From: Oscillospiraceae bacterium
Lineage (GTDB): Bacteria; Bacillota; Clostridia; Oscillospirales; Oscillospiraceae
DNA length: 64,000 nucleotides
Assembly (NCBI GenBank): GCA_910575815.1
Contig: CAJTFN010000016.1
Location: forward strand, 38,203 to 102,202
Reading direction: 5' to 3'
The notes beneath the pieces are model-generated. The model ran no database searches. It saw only the letters and a program-made list of their open reading frames with translations, and was not told where the DNA came from. The position numbers were made by a program, and so were the translations under genes. Of this stretch, positions 17,290 through 26,269 are shown piece after piece. Each line of letters starts with the position of its first letter. The first letter of the stretch is position 1.

Positions 17290-18489
17290 TTAGCTCTTTA
17301 GCTCCACCAGATATTTAATGGTGGTCTGGTCCTCCCGATAAACAATGATTTCATCGTTCACCAGTGCCCGGCCGGCGTGAGCGTGCAGAGAGCAGCAGCC
17401 AGGGGCCACCTTCTGCAGCTTTGTCCAGGTCATATCCCCGCATCCGCAATTGTCGGAGACGTCGTAGGGCTTCCCGTAGGCTACCTCATAGAGTGACAGG
17501 AACCCGAAGCTGGAGCTTCCGTGGGCGTAAGTGGAGCCGCGCAGGGAAGTATAGCGAACGGACTTCCGTGCTTTGGGGGCAAAATACAGGCCATAACCAA
17601 ACATTTTGCCATTGATGATGGCGTTCGTGGGACGGAGAACCAACCCGGACCGCAGGATGCCCCACCAGTTTTCGGTACGGCTTCCATGCCAGAGCAGTTT
17701 CTTGGTCAGGCGGCCTTTGCCTTTGCAGAACTCCTTGAAGTTTTTCCGGGTGGCCTTGTTCTCAACCCGCCATGCTTTATAGTACATGTGGGCACACTCC
17801 GGGCCAAGTTCTTTCTTGATGACGGCCACGTCTTTTTCGGTTACAGGAGAGAACTCCAGGCCAAACGCCTCCAGAACAGTCTCATTCTCATTCCCGGTCG
17901 TTTTCTGCTCTACGACATCTCCGGAAACCTGGCCAGCCATGACGTCCAACAGCTGCTGCTCACGGTGAATGATGCCCGCAAACTCGCTGGCCTGGGATGC
18001 AAGGTAATCCGGCACAAAGTTCATCTTGCGGGGAATAACTCCGAAGAGCTCAATGAGGGTGTCGTTGAACTCATTCACAGAGAGGCTGGCTGACGTGTTG
18101 TACAGGCGGTTGATAATGTTTTGGGCCCTGGCTACCATAGCGGCAGACACCTGTGTGGACGCCACTGTATAGTTTTTTGCCACGGTGTCACGGGCCTTTT
18201 CCCGCAGATAGGCAATCAGCTTAGCGACATCTTCGTCCTCGATGGGCTTATACCTCTCTGTGGTTTTGACCTGAGCCACAGACACCAAGGAAGTCTGGTC
18301 CACATATCCCTTTTTCAGCTTTTGATTATAGATGCTGTGCCAACGGCCGATGGGGTAATGGACCGTCGTGCAGGTGGCGCCAATCCGCCCGTATTTGGCC
18401 TCGAACTCTCCGTTTCCGAGGTCCTGCATATCATAGAATTTGTTATTGTTCACGGAAGTCACGCATACTAAATGGCAAAAATCCGGCAT
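17290..18489 (-). CDS. poly(ADP-ribose) polymerase-like protein (WGR + catalytic domain)
   Basis: 399 aa. WGR domain at about 1-75 (YGRIG core, residues 33-37), a helical regulatory region about 80-200, and a PARP catalytic domain about 215-399 with the H-Y-E triad His268 (WHGSR), Tyr302 (YGLYFAP) and Glu380 (VNDEIIVY). It uses NAD+ to ADP-ribosylate targets, presumably DNA-break dependent given the WGR domain. Few bacterial replicons carry such a full PARP. Start overlaps a good ribosome site (AAAGGAGGATATT). A macrodomain gene at 41.5 kb could reverse or read the modification. Confidence 0.92.
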   Translation of the reverse strand: MPDFCHLVCVTSVNNNKFYDMQDLGNGEFEAKYGRIGATCTTVHYPIGRWHSIYNQKLKKGYVDQTSLVSVAQVKTTERYKPIEDEDVAKLIAYLREKARDTVAKNYTVASTQVSAAMVARAQNIINRLYNTSASLSVNEFNDTLIELFGVIPRKMNFVPDYLASQASEFAGIIHREQQLLDVMAGQVSGDVVEQKTTGNENETVLEAFGLEFSPVTEKDVAVIKKELGPECAHMYYKAWRVENKATRKNFKEFCKGKGRLTKKLLWHGSRTENWWGILRSGLVLRPTNAIINGKMFGYGLYFAPKARKSVRYTSLRGSTYAHGSSSFGFLSLYEVAYGKPYDVSDNCGCGDMTWTKLQKVAPGCCSLHAHAGRALVNDEIIVYREDQTTIKYLVELKS

Positions 18490-18516
18490 ATAATATCCTC
18501 CTTTAGGTTTGGGGGG

Positions 18517-18545
18517 ATTATATGCAGATTGCTGGAGTTTGATTT
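18517..18545 (-). promoter_or_regulatory. element promoter AAATCA-n14-GCATATAAT
   Basis: 28 nt upstream of the PARP start; flanks inverted-repeat copy 3. Confidence 0.7.
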
Positions 18546-18623
18546 TGGTCCGTCCAACAGTGTCGGGGTAGAAGAAGAAATCAACTCACCCCGCCCACCT
18601 CTCCTTCTGCAAAATCAAAGCCA
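18537..18623. repeat. intergenic inverted-repeat element, copy 3 (short)
   Basis: Outer arms GTTTGATTTTGGTCC and CTGCAAAATCAAAGCC; only one inner arm (AACAGTGTCGGGG) is clear. Between the divergent PARP and parE genes. Confidence 0.55.
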
Positions 18624-18669
18624 AGGAGGTATCCAAAACTTGCGTTTCCCGCTCAAATCAGGTATTATG

Positions 18670-18698
18670 GAATCAAATTTTGTGAATTTGAATATAAT
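18670..18698 (+). promoter_or_regulatory. element promoter GAATCA-n14-GAATATAAT
   Basis: Fits spacing with one mismatch in the GCATA box; 33 nt upstream of parE. Confidence 0.55.
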
Positions 18699-18730
18699 AT
18701 GGCGCAAATTAAGTTTTTGAGGTGAGTTAC

Positions 18731-20710
18731 ATGGCAAAAAAGCACGATTACGGCAACGAAGCCATTTCCGCGCTAAAAGGTGCTGACCGCGTGCGCAAAC
18801 GCCCGAGCGTTGTTTTCGGCTCTGATGGGCTGGAGGGCTGCGAGCACGCCGTCTTTGAAATCATGTCCAACGCCATTGACGAGGCCCGCGCCGGGTACGG
18901 GATGGAAATCCAGGTCACCCGCTTCGCCGATGGCTCCTTTCAGGTGGAGGACCAGGGAAGGGGCTGTCCTGTCGATTGGAATGAAAAGGAGCAGAGGTTT
19001 AACTGGGAGCTGGTGTTCTGCGAACTCTATGCCGGCGGCAAGTATGGCCGGGATGGCAGCGGTTACGAGTACGCCTTGGGTCTCAATGGCCTGGGTTCCT
19101 GCGCCACCCAGTATTCCAGTAAGTATATGGATGTTACCGTCCTGCGGGACGGTTTCAAATACTCTCTCCATTTTGAAAGGGGGGAGAATATTGGCGGCTT
19201 GAAGAAGGAGACTGTAAAGGGCAAAAAGACCGGAACAACCATCCGCTGGCTGCCCGACTTGGAGGTTTTCACCGACATCGCCGTCCCAGCAGAGTATTTT
19301 CTGGACATCATGAAACGTCAGGCTGTGGTGAACGCCGGCGTTTTGTTTCGATTCCGCAACCAACAGGGGGATGGGACCTTTGAGGCCACGGAATTTCTCT
19401 ACGAGAGTGGCATCCAGGATTATGTTGCGGAGCTGGCCGGGACAGATACCCTGACCACTCCCGTTTTCTGGGAGACAGAACGGCAGGGGAAAGACCGGGC
19501 AGACAAAAACGAATATAAGGTGAAGCTGTCCGTATCCTTCTGTTTCAGCAACCGTGTTCAGGTGATGGAACATTACCACAACTCCTCCTGGCTGGAGCAT
19601 GGCGGGTCCCCGGATAAAGCCGTGCGGTCAGCCTTTGTTTCAGCAATTGACGCCTATTTGAAACAGCAGGGGAAGTATTCGAAGGGGGAAAGCAAAATCT
19701 CCTTTCAGGATGTTCAAGACTGCCTGGTTTTAGTCACCAACGATTTCTCCAGCGAGACTTCTTATGAGAACCAGACAAAGAAGGCCATCAACAACCGCTT
19801 CGTCCAGGACGCCATGACGGAGTTCCTCCGGTCCCAGATAGAAATTTATTTCATCGAGACGCCCATGGATGCGCAGAAAATTGGTGAGCAGGTCCTTATT
19901 AACAAGAGGTCCCGGGAGAACGCGGAGAAGGCCCGCCTGAACATCAAGAAGAAGCTGACCGGCAGCATGGACCTCTCCAACCGAGTCCAAAAGTTCGTGG
20001 ATTGCCGGTCGAGGGATGCGAGCCGCCGGGAGCTCTACATTGTAGAGGGCGATTCCGCTATGGGCAGCGTTAAGCTGAGCCGCGACTCGGAGTTCCAGGG
20101 CATCATGCCTGTCCGGGGCAAAATCCTCAATTGCCTGAAAGCGGATTACGGCCGCATCTTCAAGAGCGACATCATCACCGACCTGCTTCGCGTCCTGGGC
20201 TGCGGCATCGAGGTTCAGGACAAGCGGGCCAAAGACCTCGCGGCCTTTGACCTGAACAACCTCCGCTGGAGCAAGGTTGTCATCTGTACAGACGCCGACG
20301 TCGATGGGTTCCAAATCCGAACGCTCATCCTGACCATGCTCTACCGCCTGACGCCAACCCTGATTGAAAAGGGTTATGTGTATATCGCGGAGTCTCCCCT
20401 TTATGAGATTACCTGTAAAGACAAGACCTGGTTCGCTTACTCCGAGAAGGAGAAGGGGGATATTCTTTCCAAACTGAAAGGGAAGAGGTGTGAAGTCAAC
20501 CGTTCCAAGGGCTTGGGTGAGAACGACCCGGACATGATGTGGCTGACCACTATGAATCCGGAGACCCGGCGTCTTATCAAGGCCATGCCGGAGGACGCGG
20601 AGAAGACCGCCCGGGTGTTTGACCTGCTGCTGGGAGACGACCTCCAAGGGAGGAAGGACCACATCGCCAGCAATGGCCACCGATACCTCGATTTGGCCGA
20701 CATTTCGTGA
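18731..20710 (+). CDS. parE: DNA topoisomerase IV subunit B / gyrase B-type ATPase
   Basis: 659 aa; ATG 18731 with GAGGTGAG upstream. GHKL ATPase motifs: NAIDEA (near 50), DQGRGCP, and GLNGLGS as the lid. Toprim motifs: YIVEGDSA and TDADVDGFQI, plus the PVRGKILN segment. With the next gene it forms an ATP-dependent type II topoisomerase that decatenates or relaxes replicated DNA. Length fits ParE rather than proteobacterial GyrB. 16 nt before parC. ParE or GyrB cannot be separated by sequence alone; phage-type two-subunit enzymes are often called topoisomerase IV. Confidence 0.92.
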   Translation: MAKKHDYGNEAISALKGADRVRKRPSVVFGSDGLEGCEHAVFEIMSNAIDEARAGYGMEIQVTRFADGSFQVEDQGRGCPVDWNEKEQRFNWELVFCELYAGGKYGRDGSGYEYALGLNGLGSCATQYSSKYMDVTVLRDGFKYSLHFERGENIGGLKKETVKGKKTGTTIRWLPDLEVFTDIAVPAEYFLDIMKRQAVVNAGVLFRFRNQQGDGTFEATEFLYESGIQDYVAELAGTDTLTTPVFWETERQGKDRADKNEYKVKLSVSFCFSNRVQVMEHYHNSSWLEHGGSPDKAVRSAFVSAIDAYLKQQGKYSKGESKISFQDVQDCLVLVTNDFSSETSYENQTKKAINNRFVQDAMTEFLRSQIEIYFIETPMDAQKIGEQVLINKRSRENAEKARLNIKKKLTGSMDLSNRVQKFVDCRSRDASRRELYIVEGDSAMGSVKLSRDSEFQGIMPVRGKILNCLKADYGRIFKSDIITDLLRVLGCGIEVQDKRAKDLAAFDLNNLRWSKVVICTDADVDGFQIRTLILTMLYRLTPTLIEKGYVYIAESPLYEITCKDKTWFAYSEKEKGDILSKLKGKRCEVNRSKGLGENDPDMMWLTTMNPETRRLIKAMPEDAEKTARVFDLLLGDDLQGRKDHIASNGHRYLDLADIS

Positions 20711-20726
20711 AGGGGGGGATTTTATC

Positions 20727-22958
20727 GTGCCAAAAAAGAAACAAGCTGCCGGCAGTAAGCCAAAGGCCGATACTTCCGGCGTGATGAACCTCCGGGCCGA
20801 AGTGATGGAACAGCCCATCACCGATATGCTGGAGTTCAACTATATGCCATACGCGATGAGCGTCATTGTGTCTCGGGCAATTCCGGAAATCGACGGCCTC
20901 AAGCCGTCCCACCGCAAGCTCTTATATACAATGTATAAGATGGGCCTCCTGACTGGTGGCCGAACGAAGTCTGCCAATATCGTAGGGCAGACGATGCGCC
21001 TGAATCCGCACGGGGATGCCGCCATCTATGACACCATGGTGCGTCTTTCCCGGGGCTATGGCGCCCTGCTGCATCCCCTGGTGGACTCCAAGGGAAACTT
21101 TGGCAAGGCATATTCCCGGGACATGGCGTGGGCAGCGCCCCGGTACACCGAGGCAAAGCTGGACACCATCACGCAGGAATTCTTCCGGGACATCGACCAG
21201 GATGCCGTAGACTTCACGGATAACTACGATGGCACCATGAAAGAGCCCACCTTGCTGCCGACGACTTTTCCCAACATTCTCGTTTCAGCGAACCAGGGCA
21301 TCGCCGTTGGCATGGCGTCCAATATCTGCGGGTTCAACCTTGCAGAGGTGTGTGATACCACGATTGCCCTGCTGGAGAACAAGAACCACGACATTATGAC
21401 AACCCTTCCCGCCCCGGACCTTCCAACCGGCGGACAGCTTCTCTATGACGCTGCCGCGATGACTGAGATTTACAATACGGGACGAGGTTCCTTCAAGGTC
21501 CGGGCCAAGTGGCGGTACAGCAAAAAGGAGAACCTCATCGAGGTTTTCGAGATTCCCTATTCCACAACCATTGAGGCAATCATTGAAAAGACTGTTGAGC
21601 TGGTTAAGACTGGGAAAATTAAAGAAATCGCGGATATTCGGGACGAAACCGATTTGAATGGCCTGAAGCTGGCCATTGACTTGAAACGCGGCGCCGACCC
21701 GGAGAAAGTCATGAACCAGCTCTTCAAACTGACCTCTTTGATGGACAGCCAGTCGTGCAACTTTAATATCCTCATTCATGGGATGCCGAAGGTGCTGGGA
21801 GTCCGTGACATCCTGAATGAGTGGATTTCCTGGCGGACAGAGTGCGTCCGGCGGCGTCTCCAATTTTCCATCCAGAAAAAGTCAGAGAAACTGCATCTAC
21901 TCAAGGGTCTGGGCCTTATCCTTTTGGATATTGATAAGGCGGTCAAGATTATCCGCGAGACGGAGGAGGATGCCAAGGTCATCCCGAACTTGATGGCTGG
22001 CTTTGGCCTGGACCAGGTACAGGCAGAGTACGTGGCTGATATCCGGCTGCGAAACATCAACAAGGAGTACATCCTCAAACGGACGAAGGAAACCGCCGCG
22101 CTGGAGAAAGAAATCGCCAGCCTGGAAGCTACGGTTAAATCCGCCAGGAAAACCCAGCGCCTTATCATCAAGGAGCTGGAGGAGGTCAAAAAGAAACATG
22201 GGGCTCCACGGCGTACGGAAATCCTCTACAATTACGCTAAGGAGGCTGTTGGCGACGAAGACGATTCCGTTCCTGACTATGCAGTAAACCTGTTTTTGTC
22301 CCGGGAGGGGTACTTGAAGAAAATCACCCCTCTGTCTCTACGGATGGCAAGCGAGCAGAAATATAAGGAGGGAGACGGACCGTCCCAGCAATGGGAGGCG
22401 AATAACCGGGATGAACTTCTGGTATTCACCGATAAGCAGCAATGCTACAAAACCAGGTTGAGCGAGTTCGGCGATACGAAAGCCAGCGCCCTTGGAGATT
22501 ACTTGCCGTCGAAGCTGGGAATGGCCCAGGACGAAAAGACCGTGTGGGCCTGCATCCCTGGAGATTATTCCGGGAACCTCTTGTTCTTCTTCGAAAACGG
22601 CAAGGTCGCGCGGGTAGAGCTCTCAGCCTACCAGACCCAATCCAAGCGGAGGAAACTGACAGGGGCATATTCCGATAAAGCACCGCTGGCGGCCATTGTC
22701 TGGATTACGGAGGATAAGGACCTGGCAGTCCTCACCACGGAGGGGCGATGTGTTGTTTTCAACACCTCTCAGCTTGCCGTGAAAACCACGCGGTCCGCAC
22801 AAGGCGTTGGCGTGGTGACTCCCAAGAAGAATCACCGAGTCGAAAGAGTCATTCTCTTGGAGGAAACCGGCATTACGAAGGTCAGCCGGTACAGGGCAAA
22901 AGCTCTGCCGGCTGTTGGGATGCTGTTGACGCCGCAGGACAAAGAAACAACACTCTAA
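20727..22958 (+). CDS. parC: DNA topoisomerase IV subunit A / gyrase A-type breakage-reunion subunit
   Basis: 743 aa from the GTG at 20727 with GGGGGG 6 nt upstream. Winged-helix/tower breakage domain with catalytic Tyr140 (APRYTEAKL), a coiled-coil gate around 450-520, and a shorter beta-pinwheel C-terminal region from about 520. The quinolone-contact stretch reads PHGDAAIYD (95-102): the Ser at E. coli GyrA position 83 is Ala98 here, a change associated with quinolone tolerance, while the Asp at 87 is kept. Followed by a terminator. Confidence 0.92.
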   Translation: MPKKKQAAGSKPKADTSGVMNLRAEVMEQPITDMLEFNYMPYAMSVIVSRAIPEIDGLKPSHRKLLYTMYKMGLLTGGRTKSANIVGQTMRLNPHGDAAIYDTMVRLSRGYGALLHPLVDSKGNFGKAYSRDMAWAAPRYTEAKLDTITQEFFRDIDQDAVDFTDNYDGTMKEPTLLPTTFPNILVSANQGIAVGMASNICGFNLAEVCDTTIALLENKNHDIMTTLPAPDLPTGGQLLYDAAAMTEIYNTGRGSFKVRAKWRYSKKENLIEVFEIPYSTTIEAIIEKTVELVKTGKIKEIADIRDETDLNGLKLAIDLKRGADPEKVMNQLFKLTSLMDSQSCNFNILIHGMPKVLGVRDILNEWISWRTECVRRRLQFSIQKKSEKLHLLKGLGLILLDIDKAVKIIRETEEDAKVIPNLMAGFGLDQVQAEYVADIRLRNINKEYILKRTKETAALEKEIASLEATVKSARKTQRLIIKELEEVKKKHGAPRRTEILYNYAKEAVGDEDDSVPDYAVNLFLSREGYLKKITPLSLRMASEQKYKEGDGPSQQWEANNRDELLVFTDKQQCYKTRLSEFGDTKASALGDYLPSKLGMAQDEKTVWACIPGDYSGNLLFFFENGKVARVELSAYQTQSKRRKLTGAYSDKAPLAAIVWITEDKDLAVLTTEGRCVVFNTSQLAVKTTRSAQGVGVVTPKKNHRVERVILLEETGITKVSRYRAKALPAVGMLLTPQDKETTL

Positions 22959-22961
22959 GAC

Positions 22962-23002
22962 AAACCCATCCCCTGGAGATTTTCACTCCGGGGGATGGGT
23001 TT
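22962..23002 (+). terminator. terminator of the parE-parC operon
   Basis: 12-bp stem AAACCCATCCCC / GGGGATGGGTTT. Confidence 0.75.
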
Positions 23003-23088
23003 CGATTTGGAAAAATAAAAGAATTAGGAAGTAGGTAATTCCGGAACAAAGGTCATCCCTCACAGGCGGCCTTTCTTTTTGCCTGTCA

Positions 23089-23208
23089 CTATTTTGAACC
23101 AGACAGCTGTGAAGTGTTGAGAGTTAGGGGAATTCTATTTCCGCTCAGTTGCATCGCAATGTCAATAAGTTCATGCCAACCGGCCTCGTCTGCCACAGCA
23201 TACAGCAT
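23089..23208 (-). CDS. doubtful small protein, 39 aa
   Basis: Short frame starting MLYAVADEAGWHELIDIAMQ with a weak AAGGGA site. The hairpin GTGAGGGGCAGAGCCTGCCC..., a 25-bp palindrome at 23240-23264, lies just upstream. Could be a remnant C-terminus or noise. Confidence 0.25.
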   Translation of the reverse strand: MLYAVADEAGWHELIDIAMQLSGNRIPLTLNTSQLSGSK

Positions 23209-23520
23209 TCCCTTACCTATTAGGTACTTTTGAAAAGAAGTGAGGGGCAGAGCCTGCCCCTCACGCCTTATCTTCCTGACATATTGGCAATTTGCCGAAC
23301 CTGTGCATAGTGCTATTTTTCGTGACTTTTTCAAATTTATCTAGGCTTTTGTCCATGCTTTTTATCATTATGCTGTTGTGAGAAGGAATTTTGCCCACTT
23401 GCTTAATACAAAAATTGTCTGTTTTGACTCTTGCTACATGCGAATAATTTGCCTTTTTATCTTGCTAAAAAAAATAACTTGTGGTATATTTTGAATAGAG
23501 CATGAACAGTTTATGAACAG

Positions 23521-23580
23521 CGCTCAATAGTGGGGACAGTTGTCCGCTATAGGAGGACAAACGAACGTATATCTTGAGCG
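23521..23580 (+). ncRNA. possible structured RNA in the island
   Basis: CGCTCAA and TTGAGCG enclose a nested stem (ATAGTGGGGAC / GTCCGCTAT). Upstream sequence has weak promoter-like TTGTGG...; no family recognised. Confidence 0.3.
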
Positions 23581-24158
23581 ATAAACAAATATTTGTCTCA
23601 GCCAGAAAATTTTCAGTTTGTTCACATGACATTTATAAAGTGGAATACTCTACTGGTTATAATGCAGAGAATGAGCGTTGCTGGTGAATGAGCCTGTCTG
23701 TTAAGACAGCTTTTATATAGATGTAGAATTTCTCAGAAGGTTTTATATTGTATGTACGTAATGACTTTCTTCGCTTTTTGATTTTGTTTTGTTTCAGATT
23801 CTTTTCTTTTTACCTATTCTTAGAATTATGCCTCCTTACGCTTTCAAGCTGGGTAAGAGTCCAGCATTAGAATATAAGTTCTAGGCACATAAATGTTCCA
23901 ATCAATGTCACATTATGTCATTACTCTGCAAAAACGAAAACAAATTATGTGTTTGAACTTTAATGCTGAACGATTCGGCGGTGAAAGAATGCTGTGCAAT
24001 ATGCACGGCTTATACTGGTTCACCACAGGGGCTTGGCTTCTTAAACAATCTCAATGCGGACAAGCTATGGATGACAAGCTTTCTGCATAGGATGGTTTTA
24101 CAGGGGCTGAATGCGCCATTCCTGTCGGGCTAGAAAGAGAAATGGAGGTGATGGATGG

Positions 24159-24632
24159 ATGTGCCGGGCGGCTGATATTGCCATAGCGATGGTTAATGGT
24201 TCAATTGAAAAGGCACGCACCACTGGAGATAGTAGATACTATATGGACTACGTGAAGCTCCACAAGCTAATGTATCTTGGCCAGTGTTATATGTTAGGGC
24301 GGTATGGTAGGAAGCTTTTCAGGGATACGATAACCGCACACTACTGTGGCCCTTACATTGAAGGAATTCCCTTTATTCAAGGAAGCCGTGGCTTTGGACT
24401 TATAAAAGTCCCCTATGACGAGGAGGAGTTTCTTGCGCCAACAATTTTTGGGCAAGCTACTATTGAGTGGGTGTTAAAGGAGCATGGAACAAAAAGCACG
24501 GAAGAATTGATTGACTTTACAAAAGATACATTTGCATATATAGAAGCAGTCGGTTCATTGACTGATGACCACAAGCCCACTATCTCAATAGAAAATATGT
24601 TGGAAAGTCTTGTTGTCAGAAGTGCAGTATAG
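24159..24632 (+). CDS. DUF4065 (Panacea/SocA-like) protein, putative antitoxin
   Basis: 157 aa from the ATG at 24159 (GGAGGTG 8 nt upstream). The pattern 'YVKLHKLMYLGQCYML...LFRDTITAHYCGPYIEGI' matches the DUF4065 core ('KLqKLlYfaqgwyLa...pl..e.f.AW.yGPVvp.'), found in SocA and PanA antitoxins and GepA. Such proteins neutralise unrelated toxins encoded next door. The downstream membrane protein is a plausible partner. Codon use and AT content mark it as recently acquired. Confidence 0.75.
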   Translation: MCRAADIAIAMVNGSIEKARTTGDSRYYMDYVKLHKLMYLGQCYMLGRYGRKLFRDTITAHYCGPYIEGIPFIQGSRGFGLIKVPYDEEEFLAPTIFGQATIEWVLKEHGTKSTEELIDFTKDTFAYIEAVGSLTDDHKPTISIENMLESLVVRSAV

Positions 24633-24635
24633 GTT

Positions 24636-24670
24636 CTCTCCGCAGCCTCATAAGCTGCGGAGAAATTTTT
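24636..24670 (+). terminator. Rho-independent terminator
   Basis: CTCCGCAGC / GCTGCGGAG stem then AAATTTTT. Confidence 0.75.
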
Positions 24671-24698
24671 GGAAGGAAAGAGAAAGAAGAGATGATAA

Positions 24699-25049
24699 AT
24701 GGATAGACCTGAGACATGGGAGATATTTTTCGGGGACGTTTTTTTTAAAAATGGTAAAAATGGCACATTTCGCAGGGTACCCGAAGGGGAGCCCTTTCGT
24801 GAGGAAGACATAAAAAGCATCAGTGCCTGTTTAGCCAAATTTCGGGAACTATATACTACTAATAAACTTAACACCGATGAGGGCTTACCAAGCTTAGGAG
24901 ATACCAAAGTTTCGCACTTTGGATGGACTTCTTTTTCGGGACCCACTATTAGTGTTTGCAATTATATTGCTCATCGTTCTGGCGTTTTTCATTTTTACAA
25001 GAGCCTTGATAGGGGCTTTACGATGGAAAAGTCACGGGGACGAAGCTAA
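24699..25049 (+). CDS. hypothetical protein, 116 aa
   Basis: ATG with GGAAGGAAAG upstream. N-terminal half is polar; no domain recognised. Its last 131 nt overlap the membrane-protein frame, an unusually long overlap, so a frameshift joining the two or a later start for the second gene is possible. Confidence 0.5.
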   Translation: MDRPETWEIFFGDVFFKNGKNGTFRRVPEGEPFREEDIKSISACLAKFRELYTTNKLNTDEGLPSLGDTKVSHFGWTSFSGPTISVCNYIAHRSGVFHFYKSLDRGFTMEKSRGRS

Positions 25050-25299
25050 AAAGACTGTTATCCAGAAACTTCAATTCTTTTTTTCTGTTACCGCAAGATT
25101 CTTTCTTAGATGTGTAGGCGGGCTTTTGCGATGCCTTACAGCTCCTGCCCGGCGCGTTTGGACAGATTTGGTTAGAATAGTCGAAAAGCGTATAGATGCT
25201 CGGCAAAAAGAGGGGGAATTACAGCGAAAGATTGAAGAGCTGGAAACGCGAATTGGAAAACTGGAAGGGAATGCACTAACCAAGATAGAGACAGACTAA
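24919..25299 (+). CDS. small membrane protein with coiled coil, candidate toxin partner
   Basis: 126 aa if the TTG at 24919 is used. A strongly hydrophobic helix at about 9-30 is followed by a second amphipathic segment (50-65), a basic stretch, and a C-terminal coiled coil (about 85-122). DUF4065 antitoxins pair with varied toxins including membrane-acting ones, so this is the best candidate partner of the gene at 24159, but the intervening terminator weakens the link. Confidence 0.5.
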   Translation: MDGLLFRDPLLVFAIILLIVLAFFIFTRALIGALRWKSHGDEAKKTVIQKLQFFFSVTARFFLRCVGGLLRCLTAPARRVWTDLVRIVEKRIDARQKEGELQRKIEELETRIGKLEGNALTKIETD

Positions 25300-25310
25300 C
25301 AGGGACTTGA

Positions 25311-25993
25311 CACATCCAGCATGCTAGGAACTGCCGCATCCGCACGGCCTTCCATTTGAATGATGGGCACGCGGTATATCTGGAGGTTTTGGGGAGTGAG
25401 GCAGGTACAAGAATCCGGCGATTTATCGCTGGCCGTACACCGGGCTTGCGGATGCTTGCCATTATATCACAGATGATAAGCCTAACGATGACGGTAATAA
25501 ACATCGCATTTGGTTAACGAGCCAGCAGAGGGGCTTTGAGTACACAGAAAATACCCTTCTGAAGCTCGTCAGCGGTCTTGGTGCCGGCTTTGAAGCTGTG
25601 GAGATACTTCCGAAGGTGGGCGGATGCCGAACGTTTCATATGAATCCGTTCCGCTCTGGTCCGGATGCCTACTACTACGGCGATGAATTTTGGCCCACCC
25701 CGGCCATGATTGCTCGGAGGGAGGCCGTTCGACAGTGGGTGCATGACCTGGAGACCCTGGAACGAAAAGGGGACCGGGAGAAGTGTGGCCATAAATTCGT
25801 TCATGCTCCGGGTATGAAGGACTATCCCAATTTCTCGCTGTGGGTGGGTGAAAAGGACCCTGGGTTGCTGCATCTGCTCCGAAGATTCAATGGACAAAAT
25901 AAGCATTGGAGTATCCGGACGGACACCGGAGACACCCTGGAAGACTGCCTGGCGACAAAACAGGAGAGTAAACTTGGGAGATATGGGTGCTGA
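25311..25993 (+). pseudogene. decayed gene at island boundary, 5'-truncated and frameshifted
   Basis: The frame ending at 25993 is open back to a TGA near 25396, upstream of which coding-like sequence continues in another frame (FHLNDGHAVYLEVLGSEAG) to 25311. The overlap (GSEAG then YKNPAIYRWPYTGLAD) implies a single-base frameshift near 25400. There is no start codon; the 5' end is lost at the AT-rich island. A GTG at 25598 would give a 131-aa remnant. The encoded family is not recognised. GC-rich like the main element. Confidence 0.6.
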
Positions 25994-26005
25994 CTTTATA
26001 CAAAA

Positions 26006-26039
26006 AGAGGGAAGGTCATTATGACCGTCCCTCTTTTTT
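26006..26039. terminator. Rho-independent terminator
   Basis: AGAGGGAAGGTCAT / ATGACCGTCCCTCT stem then TTTTTT. Confidence 0.9.
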
Positions 26040-26269
26040 GCGGCTATCTTGCTTTATATCCAAAGTGGTCTCCTGATTATAATTGCTGCCTGGGACGTTG
26101 CTGTGGAAAACAGGCCCATAACAAGAGCGCAAGCGAGGAGATAGGTGGGAAAGATGATGCCGACCCGCCCCAAACCTCCAATGCCAGACCGGAGGCGCGG
26201 ACGGTTTGTGTGGCGACGCAAACAGGCTGGAAGAAGAATGTGGTCTGTCCGAAGGCAGAGATATTGATT

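Larger units (their letters stand above)
23010..25310. mobile_element. AT-rich island, probable insertion
   Basis: Composition drops sharply to AT-rich between the GC-rich parC terminator and the decayed gene starting at 25311. It holds a DUF4065 antitoxin gene, two overlapping small genes and about 1.1 kb (23010-24158) with no convincing gene. No transposase or clear end repeats found, so boundaries are approximate. Confidence 0.5.

Noticed and set aside
18484..18495. GCATATAAT on the + strand at the PARP start codon
   Set aside because: No GAATnG box at the right distance and 240 nt from parE; likely coincidence with the ATGCC start of PARP.
19730..20839. Long minus-strand frame of 369 codons opposite parE
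   Set aside because: Shadow of the Toprim/GHKL coding strand; GC-rich codon bias keeps the opposite frame open.
23893..24090. 65-codon frame in the AT-rich island
   Set aside because: No ribosome site, odd composition, no domain; probably chance or remnant.
26155..26268. 37-codon Arg-rich + strand frame
   Set aside because: Only a weak GGTGGGAAAG site, no promoter of either class; low-complexity composition.
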